A DNA stretch of 64,000 bases from Hibiscus mutabilis (GCA_019671005.1 CM033723.1:20103254-20167253), one strand, 5' to 3'; shown: positions 44,801-58,264, numbered from the stretch's first letter. Numbers and translations: made by a program. The notes: generated by a model from the letters alone, not told the origin.

Positions 44801-47800
44801 AAAATTTTGTTCAATCTTATTTTTCGGTTGTTTTGTTGGGTATAAAGCATTCGTGTCCAAATGGGCTTTATAGTTGACTCGTTGGAATTTTAACTGAGTA
44901 AAAATTTATGAAAATGAGGTTAAGCTATATAGGCATGTTAAAAAGCCCATAATAAAATATTTTAACTCTTAAAATTTGATTTAATCTTATTTTTAGGTCG
45001 TTTTGTTGGGTTGTGTGCATGTCTAAATGGGTTTTACAGTGGACCCGTTGGAATTTTAACAAAGTAAAAAGTTCTAAAATTGAGGTTAACCTTTATAATC
45101 ATATTCAAATGCCCTTAATCAAATATTTTAACTCATAAATTTTGATTTATTATTATTTTGTGGCATTTTTGTTGGGTTTAAGGCGTGCATGCGGAAATAG
45201 GCTTTACAGTGGACCAGTTGGAATTTTAACCGAGTAAAAAATTCTGAAGATTAGGTTAAGCTATATAATCATTTTCAAAATCCTATAATCAAATATTTTA
45301 ACTCATAAAATTTGGTTTAATCTTATTTTTCCGCCGTGTTGTTGGATTTAAGGCGTGCTTGTCTAAATGGGCCTTACAATAGACTCGTTGGAATTTTAAC
45401 TGAGCAAAAAGTTCTAAATTAGAGGTTGTAAAGCTATATAATCTTGCTCAAAAGCCCATAATCAAACATTTTAACTCATAAAATTTGATTTAATCCTATT
45501 TTGTGGCCGTTTTGTTGGGTTTAAGGCGTGCTGTCTAAATGGGCTTTATAGTGGACCCGTTGGAATTTTAACCAAGTAAACTTTTTTGAAAATGAGGTTA
45601 CGCTATATAATCTTATTCAAAATCCAATATTAAAATATTTTAACTCATAAAATTTGGTTCAATCTTATTTTTCGGCCGTTTTGTTGGATTAAGGCATGCA
45701 TGTCCAAATGGGCTTTATAGTGGACCCGTTGGAATTTTAACCGAGTAAAAATTTCTGAAAATGAGGTTAAGCTATATAATCATGTTCAAAATCCATAATC
45801 AAATATTTTAACTCATAAAAATTAATTTAATCTTATTTTGTGGCCGTTTTGTTAGGTTTAAGGTGTGTATGTCTAAATGGGCTTTACAGTGGACCCTTTC
45901 AAAATTTAACCCAGTAAAAAGTTCTGAAATAGAGGTTAAGCTACATAATCATATTCAAAAGACCATAATAAATTATTTTAACTCATAAATTTGATTTAAT
46001 CTTATTTTGTGATCGTTTAGTTGAGTTTAAGGCGTGCATGTCTAAATGGGCTTTATAGCGGAACCGTTGGAATTTTAAACGAGTAAAAATTTTTGAAAAT
46101 GAGGCTAAACTATATAATCATGTTCAAAATCCCATAATAAAATATTTTAACTCATAAAATTTTGTTCAATCTTATTTTTTGGCCGTTATGTTGGGTTTAA
46201 GGCATTCATGTCTAAATGGGCTTTATAGTGGACTCGTTGGAATTTTAACCGAGTAAAAATTTTTGAAAATGAGGTTAAGCTATATAGGCATGTTAAAAAG
46301 GACATAATCAAATATTTTAACTCAAAAAATTTAATCTTATTTTTAGGTCGTTTTGTTAGGTTGTGTGCATGTCTAAATGGGCTTTACAGTGGACCCGTTG
46401 GAATTTTAATAGAGTAAAAAGTTCTAAAATTGAGGTTAACCTTTATAATCATATTCAAATGCCCTTAATAAAATATTTTAACTCATAAATTTTGATTTAT
46501 TATTATTTTGTGGCCGTTTTGTTGGGTTTAAGGCGTGCACGCGTAAATAGGCTTTACACTGGACCAGTTGGAATTTTAACCGAGTAAAAAATTCTGAAAA
46601 TTAGGTTAAGCTATATAATCATTTTCAAAAGCCTATAATCAAATATTTTAACTCACAAAATTCGATTTAATCTTATTTTTCCACCGTTTTGTTGGATTTA
46701 AGGCGTGCTTGTCTAAATGGGCTTTACAATGGACCCGTTGGAATTTTAACCGAGTAAAAAGTTCTAAAGTTAAGGTTGTTAAGCTATATAATCTTGTTCA
46801 AAAGCCCATAATCAAACATTTTAACTCATAAAATTTGATTTAATCTTATTTTGTGGCCGTTTTGTTGGGTTTAAGGCGTGCTTGCCTAAATGGGTTTTTA
46901 AAGTGGACTTATTGGGAAACAGAGTAAAAATTTCTGAAAATAAGGTTAAGCTATATAATAATGTTCATAAGCCCATGAATAAATATTTTAAGTCATAAAA
47001 TGTCATTTAATCTTATTTTTCGGCTGTTTTGTTGCGGTTTAAGGTCTGCATGTCTAAATGGGCTTTACAATAGGCCCATTGGAATTTTAACCAAGTAAAA
47101 AATTCTAAAAATGAGGTTAAGCTATATAATCATGTTCAAAATCACATAACTAAATATTTTAATTCATAAAATGAGATTTAATATTATTTTTCTAACATTT
47201 TTTTGGGTTTAAGGCGTGCATGTCTAAATGGGCATTACAGTGGACCTGTTGGAATTTTAACCGAGTAAAAAATTATTAGAATGAGATTAAGCTATATAAT
47301 CATATAAAACTCCCAAAATGAAATATTTAACTCATAAAATTTGTTATAATCTTATTTTGTGTCCGTTTTGTTGGGTTTAAGATGTGCATGTCTAAATGTG
47401 CTTTACAGTGGACCCGTTGGAATTTAAAAAGAGTAAAAATTTCTGAAAATGAGGTTAAGTTATATAATCAAGTTCAAAAGCCCAAAATCAAATGTTTTAT
47501 TATATAAAATTTGATTTAATCTTATTTTTCAGCCGTTTTGTTGGGTTTAAGGCGTGCATGTCTAAATGGGCTTTACAGTGGACTCGTTGGAATTTTAATC
47601 GAGTAAAAAGTTATGAAAATAAGGTTAAGATATATAATCATGCTCAAAAGCCCATAACTAAATATTTTAAAACATAAAATGGCATTTAATTGTATTTCTC
47701 GTCCATTTTGTTGGGGTTTAAGGCGTGCATGTCTAAATAGGCTTTATAGTGGACCCGTTAGAATTTTAACCGAGTAAAAAGTTCTAAAATTCAGGTTAAA

Positions 47801-49315
47801 CTATATAATCATGTTCAATAGCCCATAAATAAATATTTTAAGTATAAAATGTGATTTAATCTTATTTTTTGGTCGTTTTTGTTGGGTTTTACGGCGTACA
47901 TGTCTAAATGGGCTTTATTGTGGACCCGTTGGAATTTTAACCGTGTAAAAATTTCTGAAAATGAGGTTAAGCTACATAGTCATGTTAAAAATCCCATAAT
48001 CAAATATTTTAACTCATAAAATTAGATATAATCTTATTTTTCGGTCGTTCTGTTGGGTTTAAGGCGTGCATGTCTAAATGGGCTTTACAGTGGATCTGTT
48101 CAAAGTTTAACCGTGTAAAAAGTTCTAAAATTGAGGTTAAACTATATAATTATGTTCAAAAGCCCATTAATAAATATTTTAAGTTATAAACTTTCATTTA
48201 ATCTTATTTTTTTTGTTGTTTTTTTCGGTTTTTTTGAAATTTTGTGTATGTGAAAATGGGCTTTATGTGGACCCGTTAGAATTTTAACCTAGTAAAAAGT
48301 TCTAAAAATGAGGTTAAGCTATATGATCATGATCAAAAGCCCATAAATAAATATTTTAAGTCATAAAATGTGATTTAATCTTATTTTTCGGCCGTTTTGT
48401 TGGGGTTTAAGGCGTGCATGTCTAAATGGGATTTACATTGGACCCGTTGGAATTTTAACCAAGTAAAAACTTCTGAAAATGAGGTTAAGCTATATAATAA
48501 TGTTCAAAAGCATATAATGATACACTTTAAGTCATAAAATTTGATTTAATCTTATTTTGTGGCTGTTTTGTTGGGTTTAAGGCATGCATGTCTAAATGGG
48601 CTTTACAGTGGACCCGTTGGAATTTTAACTATATAATCTTGTCCAAAAGCCCATAAATAAATATTTTAAGTCATAAAATGTGATTTTATCTTATTTTATG
48701 GCCTTTTTGTTGGGTTTAAGGTGTGCATGTCTAAATGGGCTTTATAGTGGATCCGTTGGAAAACAGAGTAAAAATTTCTGAAAATGGGCTTTATGTGGAC
48801 CCGTTAGAATTTTAACCTAGTAAAAAGTTCTAAAAATGAGGTTAAGCTATATGATCATGATCAAAAGCCCATAAATAAATATTTTAAGTCATAAAATGTG
48901 ATTTAATCTTATTTTTCGGCCATTTTGTTGGGGTTTAAGGCCTGCATGTCTAAATAGGCTTTTACAGTGGGCCCGTTGGAATTTTAACCAAGTAAAGAGT
49001 TCTAAAAAATGAGGTTAAGCTATATAATCATGTTCAAAAGCAAATAAAAAAATATTTTAAGCCATAAAATGTTATTTAATCTTATTTTTCGACCGTTTTG
49101 TTGGGGTTTAAGGCGTGCATGTCTTAATGGGCTTTATAGTGGACCCGTTTGAATTTTAGCCGGGTAAGAAGTTCTAAAATTCATGTTAAACTATATAATC
49201 ATGTTCAATAGCCCATAAATAAATATTTTAAGTATAAAATGTGATTTAATCTTAATTTTCGATCGTTTTGTTGGGTTTAAGGCGTGCATGTCTGATAGTA
49301 GGATACCCGTTGATG
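38900..49315. repeat. Satellite array B
   Basis: The same 169-bp family with a different set and order of variants from array A. Long-range repetition has an offset of about 3.66 kb: TCGGTTTTATGGTTTGCGTG at 40490 and 44157, TGTGATCGTTTTGTTGAGTT near 40988 and 44654, and CATGCGAAATAGGC near 41521 and 45187. A second offset of about 1.36 kb (eight monomers) links 44.65-45.3 kb with 46.0-46.65 kb. Irregular junctions occur near 42385-42410, 48200-48240 and 48623. The ORF at 47492-47677 is a reading through monomers and is not a gene. Confidence 0.96.
48783..48925. repeat. Local duplicate of a divergent monomer
   Basis: AAAATGGGCTTTATGTGGAC and at least the next 130 bp repeat 48253-48390 almost exactly, 530 bp downstream. 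It is fused to a normal monomer at TTCTGAAAATG. The source monomer follows an unusually T-rich, garbled stretch (48205-48250). Confidence 0.75.
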
Positions 49316-50773
49316 AAGGCTTCCTTTGATTGTTTTGGATCTAGGATAGAAGTAAGAATTCCTTCACAGAAGTAAGGCTGCAAAAGAAGACGTTTTTGGA
49401 AGATAACATGGTGTTTTAGGGGCTGGTTTTTGGACGTTTTTGAGGGTATGAATTGGTGTAGAAATGATGGTGTAAGGATGGTTTTTAAGATGGTAAAAGG
49501 TTGCTGGAAATCTGGACTAATGTTTGCGTGTAGGGTGGCGAAGAAGATGATGAAATGTTGCTGGAAGTTTGGTGTAAGTTTGGCGTGAGGAATGGATGAA
49601 AAGTTTGTTGGAAATTTGGTTTAAAAGTTGAAGAAACAAAGTAAAAGAACAAGGGACAAGGAAGAACTTATACTATAAAGAGTATAAACCCGAACCTTAT
49701 ACGTTCTTTTTTTGAAATGGAGTTGGACCCTTTGATTATTGAATCAAGAACCACAAGTATATGATGTAGACGCCACAAGCAACAAAGCCTGATAAGTCTT
49801 GAAAGTTCAACGAAGAACTGAAGTTGATAGAAATTCTCACAAAGTAAATTTTATTCATCAAAGCTCGTTTTTACATTGACATAGAAGGCTATTTATAAGA
49901 AAAATACAAAGGCACATGGAGAAATCAGATTTTGAATTAATTTGCATATGCAAAAATAATTCAAATTCAAACTTCTTTTCAACCTTATCTATTATGACGC
50001 CATGGGTGTTTAAATCACATGGGAAATATGATTTGTGAAGTATTTTGCACATGGGAATAATTTAAAATTCAAAAGAAAGAAACTCCTTCTTATCCATATG
50101 CAAATGGCGCCATGCATGTTTTTCACATGCTGAATTATTTGAATTCAAATGCATAACTTCTCTTCCTTATCTTCAATGCTGCCCATGCAGGTGGAAGAGT
50201 GGGAAATTTGAATTCAAATTTGCCTTGTAGCTTTATTGCTTCATGCCGCCTATGCAATCTAATTTGGAGCTTGAGCTAGCTGCACACATAGTGTAGGACA
50301 CTCCCTTAGGTGTAGGCACATGTCCCAGAACCTTTGAGTTGCATTTGGACTCATGAGCTAACGTTGAGCTACATGAGCTGAAGGTGAGCTGAGTGAGCTA
50401 AAGGTGAGTTGGATTGAGCTGAATCGGGATTGCTTGAGCTGAAATGAGCTGAGTGACAATGTGTTGAGTTGCTCTGAACTGCACACTCATTGTTGAGCTG
50501 AATTTGAGCTGGCCTTAGCTTCCTGAAGTTGTCCACACTTGTTATTTCCTGAAAAACAAATAAATACACAAGTAAACACACTTAAACTTAGCATATTCAA
50601 TACTTATATATAAACTAAGTATAAGTTATATATTATGTCACATATCAGCATATAACACAGTATGTAGCTTATTGTCTAAGGTTGAAACATTAAGAACTGA
50701 ATGGGATGCTTGAATGCATTTAAGTGAAAGAACTTCCCTGAATAACTTAGCCTTAGAACGAGTGATTGGTCAG
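49316..50773 (-). mobile_element. Unclassified element fragment, LTR-like on the minus strand
   Basis: Non-satellite DNA between two satellite blocks. On the minus strand, a TATA-like CTTATAAATAGCC near 49893 is followed about 40 bp on by AATAAAATTTAC (near 49848), the usual order of promoter and polyadenylation signal within a retrotransposon LTR. Upstream (50280-50520) is a degenerate array of TGAGCTGA words. A TTTATTTGTTTTTCAG tract near 50550 resembles a splice acceptor. No ORF over 70 codons is recognisable. The flanks share AGGCGTGCATGTCT, but this is also simply the satellite sequence, so a target duplication is not proven. Confidence 0.45.
50280..50520. repeat. Degenerate TGAGCTGA word array
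   Basis: GAGCTGA or GAGCTAA-type words recur irregularly at 5-20 bp intervals (for example GAGCTGAAGGTGAGCTGAG). Short ORFs here only read through the repeat. Confidence 0.7.
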
Positions 50774-53700
50774 GCGTGCATGTCTAAATGCGCTTCACAG
50801 TGGACCCGTTGGAATTTTAACCCAGTAAAAATTTCTAAAAAAACGGTTAAGCTATATAATCATGTTCAAAAGCCCATAATCAAAAATTTTAACTCATAAA
50901 ATTTGATCTAATCTTATTCTTAAGCCATGTTGTTGGGTTTAAGGCTTGCATGTCTAAATGGGCTTTACAGTGGACCTGTTGGAATTTTTATCGAGTAAAA
51001 AGTTCTGAAAATGAGGTTAAGCTATACAATCATGTTCAAAAGCCCATAAATAAATTTTTTAAGTCATAAAAAATGATTTAATCTTATTTTTTCGGCCGTT
51101 TTGTTGGGGTTTAAGGTGTGCATGTCTAAATGGGCTTTATAGTGGATTCGTTGGAATTTTTATAGAGTAAAAAGTTCTAAAATGAGGTTGAGCTATATGA
51201 TCATGTTCAAGAGCCCATAACTAAATATTTTAAGTCATAAAATTTGTTTAAATTTTATTTTCGGTCATTTTGTCGAGGTTTATGGGGTGCATGTCTAAAT
51301 GGGCTTTACTGTGAACCCATTGGAATTTTAATTGAGTAAAGTGTTCTGAAATGAGGTTAAGCTATATAATCATTTTCAAAAGCCCGTAATCAAATATTTT
51401 AACTCATAAAATTTGATTTAGTCTTATTTTGTGTCCGTTTTGTTGGGTTTAAGGCGTACATGTCTAAATGGCTTTATAGTGGACCCGTTAGAATTTTAAC
51501 CGAGTAAAAATATCTAAAAATGAGGTTAAGCTATATGATCTTGTTAAAAATCCCATAACTAAATAGTTTAAGTCATAAAATGTGATTTAATCTTATTTTT
51601 CGGCCGTTTTGTTGGGGTTTACGGCGTTCATGTCTAAATGGGCTTCATAGTGGATTCGTTGGTGTTTTAACCTACTAAAAAGTTCTAAAATTGAGTTTAA
51701 GCTATATAATCATATTAAAAAGCCCATAATCAAATATTTTAACTCATAAAATTTGATTTAATCTTATTTTGTTGTCGTTTTGTGGGGTTTAAGGCGTGCA
51801 TGTCTAAATGGGCTTTAAAGTTGATCTGTTGGAATTTTAATCGAGTAAAAAGTTCTGAAAATGAGGCTAAGCTATATAATCATGTTCAAAAGCCCATAAA
51901 TAAATATTTTTAGTCATAAAATGTGATTTAATCTTATTTTTCGGCCTTTTGCTGGGGTTTAAGGCGTGCATGTCTAAATGGGCTTTACAGTGGACCTGTT
52001 GGAATTTTAACAGAGTAAGGGGTCCTGAAGTTGAGGTTAAGCTATATAATCATGTTCAAAATCCCATAATCAAATATTTTAACTTGGAAATTTTGATTTA
52101 ATCTTATTTTGTGGCCATTTTGTTGGGTTTAAGCTGTGCATGTCTAAATGGGCTTTAGAGCGGAACCGTTGGAATTTTAACAGAGTAAAAATTTATGAAA
52201 ATGAAGATAAGCTACATAATCATGTTCAAAAGCCCATAATAAAAAATTTTAACTCATAAAATTTGATTTACTCTTATTTTTGGTCATGTTATTGGGTTTA
52301 AGGAGTGCATATCTAAATGGGCTTTACAGTGGACCCGTTGGAATTTTAATCGAGTAAAAAGTTTTGATAATGAGGTTAGGCTATCTAATATTGTTCAAAA
52401 GCCCATAACTAAATATTTTAAGTCATAAAATGTGATTTAATCTTATTTTACAGCCATTTTGTTGGGGTTTAAGGTGTGCAGGTATAAATGGGACCCGTTT
52501 GAATTTTAACCGTGTAAATAGTTTAGAAAATGATATTAAGCTATATAATCATGTTTAGAAGCCCATAACTAAATATTTTAGGTCATCAAGTGTGATTTAA
52601 TCTTATTTTTCAGCTGTTTTGTTGGGTTTTAAGGCGTGTATGTCTAAATGGGCCTTACAGTGGACCCGTTGGAATTTTAACCAAGTAAAAATATCTAAAA
52701 TGAGGTTACGCTATATGATCATGATCAAAATCCCATAAGTAAATATTTTAAGTCATAAAATGTGATTTAATCTTATTTTTCGGTTGTTTTGTTTGGGTTT
52801 AGGGCGTGCATGTCTAACTGGGCTTTATAGTGGACCCGTTGGAATTTTAACCGAGTAAAATGTTCTAAAATTGAGTTTAAGTTATATAATCCTATTAAAA
52901 GGCCCATAACAAAATATTTTAACTCATAAAATTTGATTTAATCTTATTTTGTGGCCATTTTGTTGGGTTTAAGGCGTGCATATCTAAATGGGCTTTACAG
53001 TGGACCCGTTGGAATTTTAACCGAGTAAATTTTTTTGAAAATGAGGTTAAGCTATATAATCATGTTCAAAAGCCCATAATCAAAAATTTTAACTAATAAA
53101 ATTTGATCTAATCTTATTTTTCGGTAATGTTGTTGGGTTTAAGGCGTGCATGATTAAATGGGCTTTATAGAGGACCTGTTGGAATTTTAATCGAGTAAAA
53201 AGTTCAAAAAATGAGTTTAAGCTATATAATCGTGTTCAAAAGCCCATAGATAAATATTTTAAGTCATTAAATATTATTTAATGTTATTTTTTGGCCATTT
53301 TGTTGGGGTTTAAGGTGTCCATGTCTAAATGGGCTTTTTAGTGGATTCGTTGGCATTTTAACAGAGTAAAAAGTTCTAAAAATGAGGTTGAGCTATATGA
53401 TCATATTCAAAAGCCCATAACTAAATATTATAAGTTACAAAATGTGATTCAATCTTATTTTTCGGTCATTTTGTTGGGGTTTAAGGTGTGCATGTCTAAA
53501 TGGGCTTTACAGTGGACCCGTTGGAATTTTAACCGAGTAAAGTGTTCTAAAATTGATGTTAAGCTACATAATCATACTCAAAAGCCCATAACCAAATATT
53601 TTAACTAAGAGATTTTGACTTAATCTTATTTTTGGTCGTTTTGTTGGGTTTAAGGCGTGCATGTCTAAATGGGCTTTACAGTGGACCTGTTGGATTTTTA

Positions 53701-54254
53701 ACCAAGTAAAAATTTCTAAAAATGAGGTTAAGCTATATAATCATTTTCAAAAGCCCAAAATCAAAAATTTTAACTCATAAAATTTGATCTAATCTTATTT
53801 TTCGGCCATGATGTTGGGTTTAAGACGTGCATGTCTAAATGGGCTTTACAATGGACCCGTCGTAATTTTAATAGAGTAAAAAGTTCTAAAAATGAGGTTA
53901 AGCTATATAATCTTGTTCAAAAGCCCATAACTAAATATTTTAAGTTATAAAATGTGATTTAATCTTATTTTTCGGCCTTTTTGTTGGGGTTTAAGGCGTG
54001 CAGGTCTAACTGGCTTTACAGTAGACCGTATGAATTTTAACCGTGTAAATAGTTCTGAAATTTTGGTTAAGCTATATAATCATATTGAAAAGTACGTAAT
54101 CAAATATTTTAACGTAGTAAATTTTTTTGAAAATGAGGTTAAGCTATATAATCATGTTTAAAAGCTCATTAATAAATATTTTAAGTCATAACATGTTATT
54201 TAATCTTATTTTTCGGCCTTTTTGTTGGGGTTTAAGGTCTGCATGTCTAAATGG
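50774..54254. repeat. Satellite array C, first part
   Basis: About 20 monomers of the same satellite, starting at CGTGCATGTCTAAATGCGC and ending at CATGTCTAAATGG, where an LTR fragment begins. From about 51044 on, variants match those 3926 bp downstream (for example CGTTGGAATTTTTATAGAG near 51150 and 55076). Confidence 0.96.
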
Positions 54255-54608
54255 CTCGACGACGCCTCAACTTCTGGCGGTTCGAATCCGATGGCAGGTA
54301 AAATTCCCATACTACCCCTTTCTCTCTATTCCCTTATATTTATTATTATTATTTAATGGTTAATTAATGACTATAATTATTGCCCACTGACATTCTCTCT
54401 CCCCCTTTATATAGGGTTGACCAAGGCTGACGTCAGACAAAACCATAATCTGGGTGAAATAGTTTGGACGAATCTGGTGTAAGGGATTTTGGGCTTTCGG
54501 TTTGGGATTTGTAATTGGACATTTATGTGTAAATGGACATTTGGACTAGTTTTATTTATATTGGCCTTATTTATATATTCAACCCCGAGACAAAATTCGG
54601 GTATGACA
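54255..54608 (-). mobile_element. LTR fragment within satellite C, copy 1
   Basis: A 354-bp non-satellite insert. On the minus strand it starts TGTCATACCCGAATTTTG, a common plant LTR beginning. On the plus strand it holds a TATA-like CTTTATATAGGG near 54406. The left end carries GGTTCGAATCC near 54280, identical to the tRNA-type B-box consensus. The other LTR end and a target duplication are missing, so it is probably truncated. The ORF at 54127-54363 crosses the junction and is not a gene. Confidence 0.55.
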
Positions 54609-57600
54609 GAGGTTAAGCTATGTAATCATATTCAAAAGCCTAGAATCAAATATTTTAACTCATAATATTTGATTTAAACTTACTTTGTGGCCGTTGTTTT
54701 TTGGGTTTAAGGCGTGCATGTCAAAATGGGCTTTATAGTGGACCCGTTGGAATTTCAAAGGAGTAAAAAGTTTTTGAAAATGAGGTTAAGCTATATAATC
54801 AGGTTTAAAAGTCCATAAATAAATATTTTAAGACATAAAATATGATTTAATCTTATTTTTTGGTCATTTTGTTGGGGTTTAAGGTGTGCATGTCTAAATG
54901 GGCTTAATAATGGATCCGCTGAAAAAAAGTTCTGAAAAAAAGGTTAAGCTGTAAGATCATGTTCAAAAGCCCATAAATAAATATTTTAAGTCATAAAAAA
55001 TGATTTAATCTTATTTTTCGGCCGTTTTGTTGGGGTTTAAGGTGTACATGTCTAAATGGGCTTTATAGTGGATTCGTTGGAATTTTTATAGAGTAAAAAG
55101 TTCTAAAATGAGGTTGAGCTATATGATCATGTTTAAGAGCCCATAACTAAATATTTTAAGTCATAAAATTTGTTTAAATTTTATTTTCGGTCGTTTTGTC
55201 GAGGTTTATGGGGTGCATGTCTAAATGGGCTTTACTGTGGACCCATTGGAATTTTAATTGAGTAAAGTGTTCTGAAATGAGGTTAAGCTATATAATCATT
55301 TTCAAAAGCCCGTAATCAAATATTTTAACTCATAAAATTTGATTTAGTCTTATTTTGTGTCCTTTTTGTTGTGTTTAAGGCGTACATGTCTAAATTGGCT
55401 TTATAGTGGACCCGTTAGAATTGTAACCAAGTAAAAATATCTAAAAATGAGGTTAAGCTATATGATCTTGTTAAAAATCCCATAACTAAATATTTTAAGT
55501 CATAAAATGTGATTTAATCTTATTTTTCGGCCGTTTTCTTGGGGTTTACGGCGTGCATGTCTAAATGGGCTTTATAGTGGATTCGTTGGTGTTTTAACCT
55601 AGTAAAAAGTTCTAAAATTGAGTTTAAGCTATATAATCATATTAAAAAGCCCATAATCAAATATTTTAACTCATAAAATTTGATTTAATCTTATTTTGTT
55701 GTCGTTTTGTGGGGTTTAAGGCGTGCATGTCTAAATGGGCTTTAAAGTGGATATATTGGAATTTTAATCGAGTAAAAAGTTTTGAAAATGAGGCTAAGCT
55801 ATATAATCATATTCAAAAGCCCATAAATAAATATTTTTAGTCATAAAATGTGATTTAATCTTATTTTTCGGCCTTTTGCTGGGGTTTAAGGCGTGCATGT
55901 CTAAATGGACTTTACAGTGGAACTGTTGGAATTTTAACAGAGTAAGGGGTCATGAAGTTGAGGTTAAGCTATATAATCATGTTCAAAATCCCATTATCAA
56001 ATATTTTAATTAGGAAATTTTGATTTAATCTTATTTTGTGGCCATTTTGTTGGGTTTAAGCTGTGCATGTCTAAATGGGCTTTAGAGCGGAACCGTTGGA
56101 ATTTTAAAAGAGTAAAAATTTATGAAAATGAAGATAAGCTACATAATCATGTTCAAAAGCCCATAGTAAAAAATTTTAACTCATAAAATTTGATTTACTC
56201 TTATTTTTGGTCATGTTATTGGGTTTAAGGAGTGCATATCTAAATGGGCTTTACAGTGGACCCGTTGGAATTTTAATCGAGTAAAAAGTTTTGATAATGA
56301 GGTTGGCTATCTAATATTATTCAAAAGCCCATAACTAAATATTTTAAGTCATAAAATGTGATTTAATCTTATTTTACGGCCGTTTTGTTGGGGGTTTAAG
56401 GTGTGCAGGTATAAATGGGACCTCGTTTGAATTTTAACCGTGTAAATAGTTTAGAAAATGAGGTTAAGCTATATAATCATGTTCAGAAGCCCATAACTAA
56501 ATATTTTAAGTCATCAAGTGTGATTTAATCTTATTTTTTGGCTGTTTTGTTGGGTTTTAAGGCGTGTATGTCTAAATGGGCCTTACAGTGGACCCGTTGG
56601 AATTTTAACCGAGTAAAAATATCTAAAAATGAGGTTACGCTATATAATCATGTTCAAAATCCCATAACTAAATATTTTAAGTCATAAAATGTGATTTAAT
56701 CTTATTTTTCGGTTGTTTTGTTTGGGTTTAGGGCGTGCATGTCTAACTGGGCTTTATAGTGGACCCGTTGGAATTTTAACCGAGTAAAAAGTTCTAAAAT
56801 TGAGTTTAAGTTATATAATCATATTAAAAAGCCCATAATCAAATATTTTAACTCATAAAATTTGATTTAATCTTATTTTTGTGGCCATTTTGTTGGGTTT
56901 ACAGTGGACCCGTTGGAATTTTAACCGAGTGAAATTTTTTTAAAATGAGGTTAAGCTATATAATCATGTTCAAAAGCCCATAATCAAAAATTTTAACTCA
57001 TAAAATTTGATCTAATCTTATTTTTCGGTCATGTTGTTGGGTTTAAGGCGTGCATGATTAAATGGGCTTTATAGTGGACCTGTTGGAATTTTAATCGAGT
57101 AAAAAGTTCAAAAAATGAGTTTAAGCTATATAATCATGTTCAAAAGCCCATAGATAAATATTTTAAGTCATCAAATATTATTTAATGTTATTTTTTGGTC
57201 GTTTTGTTGGGGTTTAAGGTGTGCATGTCTAAATGGGCTTTTTAGTGGATTCGTTGGAATTTTAACATGAGTAAAAAGTTCTCAAAATGAGGTTGAGCTA
57301 TATGATCATATTAAAAAGCCCATAACTAAATATTTTAAGTTACAAAATGTGATTTAATCTTATTTTTCGGTCTTTTTGTTGGGGTTTAAGGCGTGCATGT
57401 CTAAATGGGCTTTACAGTGGACCCATTGGAATTTTAATCGAGTAAAGTGTTCTGAAATTGATGTTAAGCCACATAATCATACTCAAAATCCCATAATCAA
57501 ATATTTTAACTAAGAGATTTTGACTTAATCTTATTTTTGGCCGCTTTGTTGGGTTTAAGGCGTGCATGTCTAAATGGGCTTTACAGTGGACCCGTTGGGT

Positions 57601-58264
57601 TTGTAACCGAGTAAAAATTTCTAAAAATGAGGTTAAGCTATATAATCATTTTCAAAAGCCCAAATTCAAAAATTTGAACTCATAAAATTTGATCTAATCT
57701 TTTTTTCGGCCATGATGTTGGGTTTAAAACGTGCATGTCTAAATGGGCTTTACAATGGACACGTCGTAATTTTAATAGAGTAAAAAAGTTCTGAAAATAA
57801 GGTTAAGCTATATAATCTTGTTCAAAAGCCCATAACTAAATATTTTAAGTTATAAAATGTGATTTAATCTTATTTTTTGGCCTTTTTGTTGGGGTTTAAG
57901 GCGTGCAGGTCTAAATGGGCTTTACAGTAGACCGTATGAATTTTAACCGTGTAAATAGTTCTGAAATTTTGGTTAAGCTATATAATCATATTCAAAAGTC
58001 CATAATCAAATATTTTAACTCATAAAATTTGATTTAATCTTATTTTGTGGCCGTTTTGTTGGGTTTAAGGCATGCATGTCTAAATGGGCTTTATAGTGGA
58101 CCCCTTGGAATTTTAATGGAGTAAATATTTTTTGAAAATGAGGTTAAGCTATATAATCATGTTCAAAAGCCCATTAATAAATATTTTAAGTCATAAAATG
58201 TTATTTAATCTTATTTTTCAGCCGTTTTTTTGTTTGGGGTTTGTCTAAATGCATGTCTAAATGG
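54609..58264. repeat. Satellite array C, second part
   Basis: Satellite monomers repeating those of 51.0-54.25 kb in the same order at an offset of 3926 bp, rising to about 4010 bp at the right end. Shared odd features include TAAGGGGTC (52017 and 55943), the shortened monomer TATAAATGGGACC (52492 and 56412) and AAGATAAGCTACATAATC. A 35-bp deletion at about 56898 is private to this copy. Confidence 0.95.

Noticed and set aside
47492..47677. ORF of 61 codons in satellite B, with similar ones at 50714 and 54127.
   Set aside because: They are translations of one satellite monomer or of a satellite-insert junction that happens to lack stops. The neighbouring monomers are closed.
49302..50787. 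A 14-bp target duplication AGGCGTGCATGTCT around the unclassified insert.
   Set aside because: The same 14 bases are ordinary satellite sequence present in most monomers, and the left flank seems to continue as degenerate satellite to CCCGTTG. The match is not independent evidence.
52790..52806. GTTTAGGG-like words in monomers, considered as telomeric repeats.
   Set aside because: They are single variants of the monomer word GGGTTTAAGG, and no tandem TTTAGGG run occurs anywhere in the window.
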